Source of the DNA: an uncultured Eubacteriales bacterium
GTDB taxonomy: Bacteria; Bacillota; Clostridia; Oscillospirales; CAG-272
Reading direction: 5' to 3'
Assembly (NCBI GenBank): GCA_934796165.1
Contig: CAKVOU010000003.1
Location: 76,232-140,231, forward strand
Length of the DNA stretch: 64,000 nucleotides
Shown here: piece after piece, positions 17,699 to 25,634 of the stretch
How the letters are laid out: each line of letters opens with the position of its first letter
Numbering within the stretch: the stretch's first letter is position 1
The notes under the pieces: generated by a model
What the model saw: the letters and a program-made list of their open reading frames with translations, nothing else
Databases searched by the model: none
Told to the model about the DNA's origin: nothing
Position numbers and translations under genes: made by a program

Positions 17699-17721
17699 TT
17701 TGCCCAATGCCGCCGCGCGGT

Positions 17722-18174
17722 TTACGCCTCCGGATGACCGAACACCGTTTCCTTCGGCACCGCGGTAAAGGTCATCGACCCCTTGGCACGCACTGCGCCG
17801 TCCACCGTCACCACCGCGTCAAACGAGGTGAGCGGTCCCGCCGCGCGGGTCTTGGTTACATGGATGTGAAGCGTGTCACCCGGAATCACCGGCTTGACAA
17901 ACTTGAAATTGTCCACCTTGAGGAGGACATACAAAAGATTTTCGTCGGGGGCTTCCTCGATGACGAGCGAGCAGAGCTGCGCACAGCTCTCGATGATGAG
18001 CACGCCCGGCATAATCGGTGCTCCCGGAAAATGTCCCATGAAATACGGCTCGTTGACCGAAACGTTCTTGATGCCCTCCGCGCTCTCGCCGGGGGTCAGG
18101 TCGGTCACGCGCTCGATCATCTGGAACGGCGGGCGCTGTTTGATGCGGCTGTTGATGTCCACGATGTTCATCAT
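17722..18174 (-). CDS. fabZ: 3-hydroxyacyl-ACP dehydratase
   Basis: This 150-residue hotdog-fold dehydratase forms trans-2-enoyl-ACP. The catalytic motif MGHFPGAPIMPGVLIIESCAQ includes the active-site His, and the Glu lies on the following helix. The N-terminal IKQRPPFQMIERV is family-typical. The start overlaps the fabG stop as ATGA, showing coupling with the upstream reductase. FabZ rather than FabA is favoured by the length and the absence of a dedicated FabB partner. Confidence 0.95.
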   Translation of the reverse strand: MMNIVDINSRIKQRPPFQMIERVTDLTPGESAEGIKNVSVNEPYFMGHFPGAPIMPGVLIIESCAQLCSLVIEEAPDENLLYVLLKVDNFKFVKPVIPGDTLHIHVTKTRAAGPLTSFDAVVTVDGAVRAKGSMTFTAVPKETVFGHPEA

Positions 18175-18902
18175 AGCGACAGTCCTCCGTCCAGCACGAG
18201 CGTCTGTCCCGTCATATACGCGCAGGCATCGCTTGCCAGCATGGAAACGACCGCCGCCACGTCCTCGGCGCGTCCGAAACGTCCGAGCGGGACCTCCTTC
18301 AGATATTCTTCCTTCTTTTCTGCGGGAAGCGCATCGATCATCTCGGTCTCAATGAAGCCGGGTGCGACCGCGTTGACGCGGATACCGTAGGGTGCCAGTT
18401 CCTTCGCCATGGTCGCCGTCATGGAGTTGACCGCGCCCTTGGTCGCACTGTACACGCACTGCCCTGCCAGCGCCATGCGGGAGCTGACCGACGACATATT
18501 GATGATAACGCCGGATTTCCTGCGGAACATTTTGAGCACCGCCTGCTGGGCGCAGTAGAGATAGCCCTTGATGTTGAGATCCACGCATTTGTCAAGCGTT
18601 TCCGGGTTCAGCATAAGCAGATACTCGTCGCGGACAATGCCCGCATTGTTGACAAGCACGTCGATCTGCCCGTATGCCGCGGTGACCTCGCGGATCATGC
18701 GCCTGATCTCGCCTAAGACCGACACATCGGCTTTGACGATCATGCCGTCGCCGCCGCGGGAGCGGATCCCCTCCAATACCTCTTTTGCCGCCTCCTCGCT
18801 GTGACTGTAATTGATGACGACCGTATAGCCGTCGGCGGCAAGGCGTTCCGCCACGGCACGCCCGATCCCGCGGGACGCGCCGGTAACAACTGCAACCTTC
18901 AT
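18171..18902 (-). CDS. fabG: 3-oxoacyl-ACP reductase
   Basis: This 243-residue short-chain dehydrogenase reduces 3-ketoacyl-ACP with NADPH. It shows the TGASRGIG cofactor loop, NNAG, the catalytic Ser in INMSSVSS, YSATKGAV (Tyr and Lys) and the C-terminal TGQTLVLDGG. The start MKVAVVTGASRG at 18902 is preceded by AGAAAGGAATC. It lies between the double ketosynthase and fabZ. Confidence 0.95.
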   Translation of the reverse strand: MKVAVVTGASRGIGRAVAERLAADGYTVVINYSHSEEAAKEVLEGIRSRGGDGMIVKADVSVLGEIRRMIREVTAAYGQIDVLVNNAGIVRDEYLLMLNPETLDKCVDLNIKGYLYCAQQAVLKMFRRKSGVIINMSSVSSRMALAGQCVYSATKGAVNSMTATMAKELAPYGIRVNAVAPGFIETEMIDALPAEKKEEYLKEVPLGRFGRAEDVAAVVSMLASDACAYMTGQTLVLDGGLSL

Positions 18903-19018
18903 GATTTGTGATTCCTTTCTTCGGAATATTTGATACTCCGGGCTTCGTCTGACCTGTCCGCCCGGCATCCCGGCAGTCCGCCCCCGGAAGCACTCCGGGA
19001 TATGGCTGACCGGTGCTC

Positions 19019-21367
19019 TTATTTTGAGAGAATGACTGCCGCATAGGAGCCGCCGGCACCGTAGGAGATGACCAGCAGCCTGCCGAGGCTGTCCGCTCTG
19101 ACCGTACCGAGGTTCTCACTCTTCACCCCGTCGCCGAGTCTGTTCGAAAGCAGGAGCGCGGCGTGTGCGGCGGAAAGTGCCGCGGTCGCGGCTCTGCCCT
19201 CGCCCACATATCTGTGGATATTGAAAACGGGGAGTTTTCTGTCGCCGAACACACGGGCAAGCGATGCCGTTTCAATGTCGTCCACGACCTTCTTACCGTC
19301 GGCAAAACCGACCACGCCGTCGATGTCATTTGCGGTAAGACCGGCGTCGGAGAGCGCGGCGCTGATCGCTTCGTCGAGCGCCTCGCCCGAGCCTGCAAGC
19401 GTTCCGAACGGAACGGGCTTTGTCGCCATGCCGTAGCCGAGAACTTCGGCGTAAGCCTTCGCGCCGCGCGCCGCCATGCCGGATTCGCTTTCCAGCACCA
19501 TCGTGGTACTGCCGTCGGAGAGACGGAAGCCGTCGCTCTTTCCGTCGGTGACACAACCGAGCTTTTCATAAAGCTCCGTGATGATCTCGCTGTTTTCATC
19601 GGTACCCGTCGCAAGGACCGCCTTCTCCTGACCGCTTCTGATGACGTTCACGGCATACGCGATGCTGGCAAGACCCGACTGGGTGCCGCTCGTCACGGTG
19701 ACGTTGTAGCCGCGGATGCCGGAGCAGATGGACAGGTAGCCGCCCGCCGCGTTGTACACGGTGTTGGGGAACTTGAAGGCACTGCCCGCCGCGTTGCCCT
19801 TGGCAACCAGGTCCTCTTCATAATTGCAGACGGTGGACAGCGGTCCGTCCGAGGTACCGACCACAATGCCGATGTCGGTCGCGTTTTCGTCGGTCACGGT
19901 CAGGTTTGCGTCAAGAAGCGCGCTCATGCCGGAGACCGCCTGCAGCTGACTGAACTTATCGAGCTTGCGGTAGAACGCCATCTTGAGGTCGCAAGCGGCA
20001 TAATCCGCCTGACCGACCGCGCTCTGTGCCGAGATCGCTTCAAGCGTCTTGTCCGCCCTGACGGTATCCACGTAATTCTCCACGCCGTTGCCGATCGGGG
20101 AGACGATGCCAAGGCCCGTGACAAAGATGCGCTCGCGCTTTTCGGGAAGCTGTACATTTCCCTCGGTCTTGGAGAACAGAATGCTTGCGTTGTTGCCGCC
20201 GAACGCAAAGGAGTTGCTCATGACGCTCGTCAGCTCTTTCTTTTCTGCCTTGTTGGGGCAGAAGTCAATCTTGCCCGCACGCTCTTGAAGGCGGGGCAGA
20301 TCCTCCTCGGTGTAACCGACCGTCGGGGGAATGATTCCCTCGGTCAGCGCCTTGATGGCAAACACCGCTTCGACCGCGCCTGCGGCGCCGAGGCAGTGAC
20401 CGACCATGGCTTTGGTGGAGGTCACGGTGAGGTCGTCGTTCTGACCGTCAAAGATGGTATGGAGCGACAGGAATTCCGCCTCGTCATTCTTGGCGGTACC
20501 GGTTCCGTGCGCGTTGATGTAGCCCACGTCGGCGGGGGTAAGACCCGAATTTTCGAGTGCGCGGCGGATGGCGTGCATCTGCCCTTCTCCGTCGGGACGG
20601 GGAGCTGTGATGTGGTGTGCGTCACTGCTGACGCCGGCACCCAGCACCTCGCAATAAATCTTCGCACCGCGCGCCTTTGCGTGCTCGTAGGATTCGACGA
20701 TGACAGCGCCCGAGCCTTCACCGAGCGTGATGCCGCTGCAACGGTTGAAGGGGGAGCAGGGCTGTGCATCCAGCGCATGGAGCGACAGGAATCCCGCATA
20801 CGGCACCGACGCGAATGCGTCCGCGCCGCCGGCAATGACGACATCCGCCTTTCCCGCGCGGATGAGGTCGCAGGCATAGGCAATGCTGATGGTGCCCGCC
20901 GCGCAGGCGTTTGCCACGTTGGTCACAACGCCACCCGCACCGAAGGTGCGTGCGACCTGATTTGCGATCGCGGAGATCGGCATTTTCGACACGTCGGACG
21001 CGGGCTTGCCGTTCTTGTAGTAATGTTCCACGCTGACCACGCCGCCGACGCAGCTGCCCATGATAACACTTGCACGGGTAGAATCGCCGAAGGACTCCAG
21101 TCCCGCGTCGCGCATAGCTTCCGCGGACGCTTTGACACAAAGACGGGATGCGCGGTCCATATCCGCGGCACCCGGCACCTCATCGACAGAGGGGTCTCGG
21201 ACTTCCGCCGCGAGGTTTGCATAACAGTTTTCGGTATCGACCGTATGCGTCTCTCTGATTCCGCTGACGGAATGGATGGCATTCTCCCAGCACTCCGCGA
21301 CATTGCCGCCGATCGCGCTGACAAGACCAAGCCCCGTCACCACACAGCGATTTTCATTGCTTGTCAT
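19019..21367 (-). CDS. Fused double ketosynthase: active KS followed by a chain-length-factor-like KS
   Basis: This 782-residue protein is two FabF-type thiolase-fold domains in one frame. Domain 1 (about 5-400) has a complete triad: Cys155 in NACAAG, His287 in HGTGT and His324 in GHCLGAAG, plus FAFGGNNAS near its end. Domain 2 (about 411-782) restarts with RIFVTGLGIVSPIG. It has TSGTQSG at the cysteine site, so Thr562 replaces Cys, and lacks HGTGT and GHxxGAAG. This mirrors type II polyketide KS/chain length factor pairs, normally separate proteins. In CLFs the Cys is usually Gln; here Gln is one position later. It would condense malonyl-ACP with acyl-ACP. Start 21367 has AAAAGGAGAG upstream. 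No frameshift is implied. Confidence 0.85.
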   Translation of the reverse strand: MTSNENRCVVTGLGLVSAIGGNVAECWENAIHSVSGIRETHTVDTENCYANLAAEVRDPSVDEVPGAADMDRASRLCVKASAEAMRDAGLESFGDSTRASVIMGSCVGGVVSVEHYYKNGKPASDVSKMPISAIANQVARTFGAGGVVTNVANACAAGTISIAYACDLIRAGKADVVIAGGADAFASVPYAGFLSLHALDAQPCSPFNRCSGITLGEGSGAVIVESYEHAKARGAKIYCEVLGAGVSSDAHHITAPRPDGEGQMHAIRRALENSGLTPADVGYINAHGTGTAKNDEAEFLSLHTIFDGQNDDLTVTSTKAMVGHCLGAAGAVEAVFAIKALTEGIIPPTVGYTEEDLPRLQERAGKIDFCPNKAEKKELTSVMSNSFAFGGNNASILFSKTEGNVQLPEKRERIFVTGLGIVSPIGNGVENYVDTVRADKTLEAISAQSAVGQADYAACDLKMAFYRKLDKFSQLQAVSGMSALLDANLTVTDENATDIGIVVGTSDGPLSTVCNYEEDLVAKGNAAGSAFKFPNTVYNAAGGYLSICSGIRGYNVTVTSGTQSGLASIAYAVNVIRSGQEKAVLATGTDENSEIITELYEKLGCVTDGKSDGFRLSDGSTTMVLESESGMAARGAKAYAEVLGYGMATKPVPFGTLAGSGEALDEAISAALSDAGLTANDIDGVVGFADGKKVVDDIETASLARVFGDRKLPVFNIHRYVGEGRAATAALSAAHAALLLSNRLGDGVKSENLGTVRADSLGRLLVISYGAGGSYAAVILSK

Positions 21368-21519
21368 ATGTTTCTCTCCTTTTCCGGCGCAAAACCCGCC
21401 GGCGTTTTGTAACTGTATTCTCGTAAAGTATATAGAACGGAATGTCCGCATGGAATTCCGTAGTGATCGGATTTCTGACGCGGGGGCTGTCACAAAAATG
21501 CGGCAGCCCCCTTTCCCCG

Positions 21520-21768
21520 TCAGTTTGCCATGTGCGCCGCAACGTAAGCGGCAAGGCTCTTGACGTTGTAGAACGGCTCTTTGCCGACACCCGTCATGGA
21601 AACGCCGAAGGTCTCGTCGATCGCTGCGATAATCTCAAGCGAGTCAATGGAATCGAGTCCGATACCGTCGCTGAAAAGCGGGATGTCATCGGTGAGAGCA
21701 TCCGCGTCAATGCCGAGATTGCTGCAAAGCAGCTCCTTGATCTTGGTTGCGATTTCCTGTTCGTTCAT
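21520..21768 (-). CDS. acpP: Acyl carrier protein
   Basis: This 82-residue acidic helical protein carries the growing acyl chain on a phosphopantetheine arm. The attachment serine is in GLDSIDSLEI, a variant of the usual DSLD motif. The start is supported by AGAAAGGAACC. It directly precedes the double ketosynthase (152 bp gap) and follows plsC by 73 bp of AT-rich DNA that may hold a weak internal promoter. The divergent motif suggests a pathway-dedicated ACP, but a housekeeping role is not excluded. Confidence 0.92.
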   Translation of the reverse strand: MNEQEIATKIKELLCSNLGIDADALTDDIPLFSDGIGLDSIDSLEIIAAIDETFGVSMTGVGKEPFYNVKSLAAYVAAHMAN

Positions 21769-21841
21769 AACCCTTGGTTCCTTTCTTTTAATTCAATCAT
21801 AATTTATTTGCATGGGTAGCAAAACAAAGTAAACGAGGTCA

Positions 21842-22510
21842 TCACACGCCCACGCGATCGTCCGCGGGAAGCGTTTTTCCGTCGCGGAGCGAAAACACGC
21901 GATTTTTGCAGTCCTCCGAGGCGGCACCGAGCACCTGCGAGAGGCGACCCTTTTCGTGGAGCGCCGGGGTGAAGGGGGAGCCGATACGGAGTATCTGACG
22001 GTGAAACGGGCGGTATGTACCCACGGTCGCCATGGGGATCACGGGGACATCCAGATGTCTTGCGGGAAGCAGAAATCCCGCGTGGAACGGCTCCGGTACC
22101 TCATCCTTTTCCAGTTTTCCCTCCGGGAAGATGAGGACGCTGTGTCCCTTTTTCAGGACCTCCTCGGTCTTCTGCATCCATTCGCTGTCGCCGTCGGGGG
22201 AGGTTAAGTCAATCGGGATATATCTGAGGCGGCGAAAGATGGGATTCAGTCCCTTCTTGTCATACCACTTCCGCGTGACCAGCACATAAATGCGTTTTGC
22301 GGGAAGCATCTGCGGGATAAAGAAGCCGTCCTTGTGGCTTTTGTGGTTGGAGATGAGAATCGCGCCCTGCTTCATGGCATCTTTTGCGGATTTGTCCGTC
22401 CATTCCACACGTGGGACATACAGAAGCCGCGTCACGCCTCCCCAGAGGAAGAACACTGCGTGAAGGAGTCCCGTGAGGACGGCGTTGCCGATTTTCCGGA
22501 GCGTTTTCAT
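21842..22510 (-). CDS. Lysophospholipid acyltransferase (PlsC family)
   Basis: This 222-residue acyltransferase has a hydrophobic N-terminus (about 8-28) and the family motifs in order. They are SNHKSHKDG (catalytic HX4D), an RYIPIDL stretch and the glycerophosphate-binding FPEGK. Such enzymes transfer acyl chains to lysophosphatidate or related lipids at the membrane. Its ATG overlaps the patatin stop by 4 nt (ATGA). A second PlsC-family gene lies at 24168 on the other strand, and the two differ in length and motif context. The exact acceptor is unknown. Confidence 0.85.
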   Translation of the reverse strand: MKTLRKIGNAVLTGLLHAVFFLWGGVTRLLYVPRVEWTDKSAKDAMKQGAILISNHKSHKDGFFIPQMLPAKRIYVLVTRKWYDKKGLNPIFRRLRYIPIDLTSPDGDSEWMQKTEEVLKKGHSVLIFPEGKLEKDEVPEPFHAGFLLPARHLDVPVIPMATVGTYRPFHRQILRIGSPFTPALHEKGRLSQVLGAASEDCKNRVFSLRDGKTLPADDRVGV

Positions 22511-23367
22511 GCCCTGTCCTCCAGAAACGCCCGCAATTCGTTCATGTGCTTTTCCATGACCTCTTTGCCGTGGCGATAGAACACGCCGATCTTTTCCGTA
22601 TTGTTTTCAAAATGACTGATGCTCATACTCTCGGGACGGATGACAAAGGCTCTGCCCTCTCTTTCATAGGCTTCAAGCTGTGCCATCTGCCGGGCGTAGA
22701 CCTCCTTACGGCGGAGCATGGCATCCACCAGCTTCGGGAAGCGCGAGCGGTAACTGATGTTGAGCAGTGACCGGATGCGCGCATAGTCGGTGGGCGGCTG
22801 ATCGCCGTACCGGGTCAGGATCACGACCGCCTTATCGCACTTTTCCAGCGCGTGGGCGACGGGAACCGAGTCGATGAGACTGCCGTCCAGAAAGTAGTTT
22901 CCGTCAATGATGACCGGCTTGCAGATGAGCGGAATGGAGCAGGAAGCCTTGCACAGGGCAAGCAGGCGCTCCTCCGATTCGTCCGCACCGCGGTACTCCG
23001 CAAGTCCCGTTTCGCAATTGGCGACTACGAACTCACACTCGGTCGGCGAGGAAAAATACGTACCGAAATCAAACGGGATCTGGCGGTAGGAATATTCATA
23101 TGTCATAATGTCCAGGTCAAGCAGGGTACCGCTCCGGTACAGCTGCCCGAGACCGTAGTACGGGTCGGCATCCTCGTGCGTGATGACTCGCAGGGTTCTG
23201 CCGATCTGCCCGGAAACAAAGTCCGCGGCGTTTCCCGCGCCGGCGGAGACGCCCACAACATACGGGAACGTCACTCCTGCTTCCATCAGGTAATCGAGCA
23301 CCCCCGCGGTAAACACACCACGAAGCGCACCGCCCTCCAGAACCAATCCGATCTTCTTTTCGCTCAC
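22507..23367 (-). CDS. Patatin-like phospholipase
   Basis: This 286-residue patatin-family serine hydrolase resembles RssA/YjjU-like proteins. The oxyanion loop GGALRGVF, the nucleophile GVSAG and the Asp of the catalytic dyad in FLDGSLIDSVPV are all present. It probably hydrolyses acyl esters of glycerolipids. The start is GTG at 23367 with GGAGG six bases upstream; a longer open frame has no SD and an AT-rich promoter inside it. It is coupled to plsC downstream, which suggests lipid deacylation-reacylation remodelling. Confidence 0.87.
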   Translation of the reverse strand: MSEKKIGLVLEGGALRGVFTAGVLDYLMEAGVTFPYVVGVSAGAGNAADFVSGQIGRTLRVITHEDADPYYGLGQLYRSGTLLDLDIMTYEYSYRQIPFDFGTYFSSPTECEFVVANCETGLAEYRGADESEERLLALCKASCSIPLICKPVIIDGNYFLDGSLIDSVPVAHALEKCDKAVVILTRYGDQPPTDYARIRSLLNISYRSRFPKLVDAMLRRKEVYARQMAQLEAYEREGRAFVIRPESMSISHFENNTEKIGVFYRHGKEVMEKHMNELRAFLEDRA

Positions 23368-23435
23368 AATTTTCCTCCGGTTTTTCAGACGAAAAATAAG
23401 TATCAGGTGTTGCTTTTTCTTCTCCTGTGGTTTAT

Positions 23436-23464
23436 AATATATCATGGTTTGGGTGTCCTGTCAA
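23436..23464 (-). promoter_or_regulatory. Promoter of the patatin-plsC transcript
   Basis: TTGACA (23459-23464) and TATATT (23436-23441) are 17 bp apart on the minus strand, about 70 bp upstream of the GTG start. This transcript may continue into acpP and the fatty-acid genes. Confidence 0.8.
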
Positions 23465-23514
23465 CGGTCAGAAACCGCGATCTGCGGTGATTATGGGACA
23501 GGCTCCCGCAAAAC

Positions 23515-23530
23515 CGTTACTTAAGTAACG
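23515..23530. promoter_or_regulatory. Perfect 16-bp palindrome, candidate TetR operator
   Basis: CGTTACTTAAGTAACG is perfectly self-complementary and lies 34 bp upstream of the tetR start, between divergent genes. Position and length fit an autoregulatory TetR-family operator that could also affect the patatin promoter about 50 bp away. Confidence 0.65.
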
Positions 23531-23563
23531 TTTTACCGGATTTTTCATGGAAAGGAGCAACGC

Positions 23564-24157
23564 ATGAATCAGGATGACAAGCGGGTAATCAAAACCAGGC
23601 GGGAGATCCGGTCCGCACTCCTGAAGATTCTGGAAGACAAGCCGCTTTCGGAGATCACGGTCAAGGAGATTGCCGACCGTGCCTGCATCAACCGCAAGAC
23701 CTTTTACTCGCATTACGCAAGCCCTGACGAGATTCTCTCGGAGCTGGAGGATGAGATCGTCGGAAGCATCGCTTATTTTCTCGAGGACGTGATGATTGAC
23801 GAGTACAACCTCGGTCCGCAGTATTTTCTTCAATTTATCAACACTGTCTACGCGAGCAATCCGCAGTTTTTTGAAAATCTGGTCTCCATGCGCAACTACA
23901 CCTTTATTGCAGACAAGATCAAAAAGGTGCTCAAGGATGAGATCCTGCGCTCCATGGAGGTCCCGGAGAGCAAAACGGCTTCCGCATCCGCCGTTCTCGA
24001 ATATTTCATCGGCGGCGCGGCGGCAGTTTACGTGGACTGGATCAGAGAGGGAAAAAGACTGCCGTTTGACGATGTTTCCCGTCTGATCACGGGACTGATG
24101 CTGGAGGGGATCCGGGTGATCCCGCAGTACCTCGGTCCTGCCCGCCGAACCGTTTAA
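23564..24157 (+). CDS. TetR/AcrR family transcriptional regulator
   Basis: This 197-residue regulator has an N-terminal helix-turn-helix (about 10-55) with ALLKILEDKPLSEITVKEIA and the recognition-helix region INRKTFYSHYASPDEI. A ligand-binding helical domain follows, with a hydrophobic dimer helix near the C-terminus. AAAGGAGC precedes the start. It is cotranscribed with plsC (10 bp gap) and divergent from patatin-plsC. It probably senses an acyl-type ligand and controls lipid genes through the palindrome at 23515; this is inferred from position only. Confidence 0.85.
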   Translation: MNQDDKRVIKTRREIRSALLKILEDKPLSEITVKEIADRACINRKTFYSHYASPDEILSELEDEIVGSIAYFLEDVMIDEYNLGPQYFLQFINTVYASNPQFFENLVSMRNYTFIADKIKKVLKDEILRSMEVPESKTASASAVLEYFIGGAAAVYVDWIREGKRLPFDDVSRLITGLMLEGIRVIPQYLGPARRTV

Positions 24158-24167
24158 GGAGGTTTTC

Positions 24168-25019
24168 ATGATATCTGTACTGATCCCTGTTCTGTCCCTT
24201 GTGGGGGCAGCGGTCACCGTGCTTTGCACGCATATTCATTTTCTTTATGCCATCCCCCTGTTTTTCGGATACATTGTCGCGCTCAGCGTGTTGTTTTTCC
24301 TCTTTGCGATCATCGCGTCGCTTGCCATCAAAAAAGAAGATCCGCCCTCGCCGGAGCGCCGTCCGCAGAACCCGTTCTACCGGTTTCTCTTAATCGAGGC
24401 GTACTCCATTGCCCTACACTTCATGCGGGTCCGGGTAACAGTGACGGGAACCGAGCATCTGCCGAAGCCCGGCAAGACCTTCCTGCTTGTTTCCAACCAT
24501 CTTTCCAACTACGATCACATGACCATGATGGTCAGGCTGCGCCGTCACAAACTTGCGTTCATTTCCAAGCCTGAGAACTATGCGATCCCGGTGATCGGCA
24601 GGTATCTGCAGGAAAGCGCGTTTTTGCCGATCGACCGGGAAAACGCGATGAACGCGGTACGCACCATCCGCAACGCATCTCTTGCAATGGAGGCGGGGGA
24701 ACTGTCCTACGGCATTTTCCCGGAGGGGACGAGAAGCCGCACCGGGGAGTTGCTTCCCTTCCACGACGGCGTATTCTTTGCCGCGAAGCGGGCGAAGGTT
24801 CCGGTCGTTGTTGTACATATGTCGGGCTCCCGGGACGTACACCGCCGGGGACCGTGGAAAGCGACGCGGGTACGCATGGACATTCTCGGTACCTTTGACG
24901 AGGAATTTGTCCGCACGCACAACGACCGTGAGATCAGCGCGGCGGCAAGAGAACTGATGATTGCCTGTGAGGAACGCCTCGGAAACGTGGACGTCAAGCC
25001 GGAGCCGGCGAACAAATAA
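24168..25019 (+). CDS. 1-acyl-sn-glycerol-3-phosphate acyltransferase (PlsC family)
   Basis: This 283-residue membrane acyltransferase has two N-terminal hydrophobic segments (about 3-25 and 30-54). The catalytic motif is SNHLSNYDH (HX4D), followed by FLPIDRENA and FPEGTRSR. It is a canonical PlsC producing phosphatidate from lysophosphatidate and acyl-ACP or acyl-CoA. An AAGGAGG site precedes the start. The C-terminus is hydrophilic. A perfect bidirectional terminator follows immediately. It is the better candidate of the two for the housekeeping PlsC, but the window cannot decide. Confidence 0.88.
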   Translation: MISVLIPVLSLVGAAVTVLCTHIHFLYAIPLFFGYIVALSVLFFLFAIIASLAIKKEDPPSPERRPQNPFYRFLLIEAYSIALHFMRVRVTVTGTEHLPKPGKTFLLVSNHLSNYDHMTMMVRLRRHKLAFISKPENYAIPVIGRYLQESAFLPIDRENAMNAVRTIRNASLAMEAGELSYGIFPEGTRSRTGELLPFHDGVFFAAKRAKVPVVVVHMSGSRDVHRRGPWKATRVRMDILGTFDEEFVRTHNDREISAAARELMIACEERLGNVDVKPEPANK

Positions 25020-25046
25020 AGAAACGATACAAGCACACAATAGAAT

Positions 25047-25086
25047 AAAAAACGCCGTACCTCCAAAAGGAGGTACGGCGTTTTTT
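25047..25086. terminator. Bidirectional terminator
   Basis: A perfect 12-bp stem (25053-25064 with 25069-25080, loop AAAA) is flanked by six A and six T residues. It ends plsC on the plus strand and backs up the end of the pyr operon on the minus strand. Confidence 0.92.
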
Positions 25087-25205
25087 ATTGAGGGATACGG
25101 GGGAGCCGCGGAGCGGCGCGGGATCCGGGGGCGAAGCAGCGCCCGGCACGGGCTTCGCGAGCCTCCCGGCGGGCACCGCGCCGCCGCGGCGGATAAACAT
25201 AAATC

Positions 25206-25634
25206 TTACGATTCCGCAGTTTTCGCCTTGGTCTCGCAGTACAGGCAGCGGTAGACGCGCCCCTCTCTGTCGGAGAGGCGGAATACGTGAGGCAATTCCT
25301 GTTCCGTGGAGGTGATACAGCGGGGATTCTTGCAGAAGATGACATTGGTCAGGCGTTCGGGCAGATCCATGCGGCGCTTTTCGGCAAGCTCGCCGTTCCG
25401 GATGATGTCCACCGTAATGCCGGGATCGACGTAGCCGAGGATGTCCATGTCAAGCGGCAGATCGGCGTCGATCTTGATGATGTCCTTTTTTCCCATCTTG
25501 GCGCTCGTCACGTTCTTGATGATGGCAACCGAGCAGTCAAGCGAATCCAGGTGAAGCAGACGGTAGATCTCCATCCCGCGCCCCGCGGTGATGTGGTCGA
25601 TAACGATTCCGTTTCTGATTGCGTCGATATTCAT
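25206..25634 (-). CDS. pyrI: Aspartate carbamoyltransferase regulatory subunit
   Basis: This 142-residue regulatory subunit binds nucleotide effectors and, through a C-terminal zinc site, the PyrB catalytic trimer. The zinc cysteines are in CKNPRC and CLYC. The N-terminal IDHITAGRGMEIYRLL is the nucleotide-binding domain signature. The start overlaps the pyrB stop (ATGA). It is the last gene of the pyr operon, and a GC-rich gene-free spacer separates it from the terminator at 25047. Confidence 0.95.
   Translation of the reverse strand: MNIDAIRNGIVIDHITAGRGMEIYRLLHLDSLDCSVAIIKNVTSAKMGKKDIIKIDADLPLDMDILGYVDPGITVDIIRNGELAEKRRMDLPERLTNVIFCKNPRCITSTEQELPHVFRLSDREGRVYRCLYCETKAKTAES

Noticed and set aside
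20151..20170. A possible frameshift or gene boundary between the two KS domains
   Set aside because: The frame is continuous with normal codon pattern and a plausible linker; no stop, SD or start sits at the junction.
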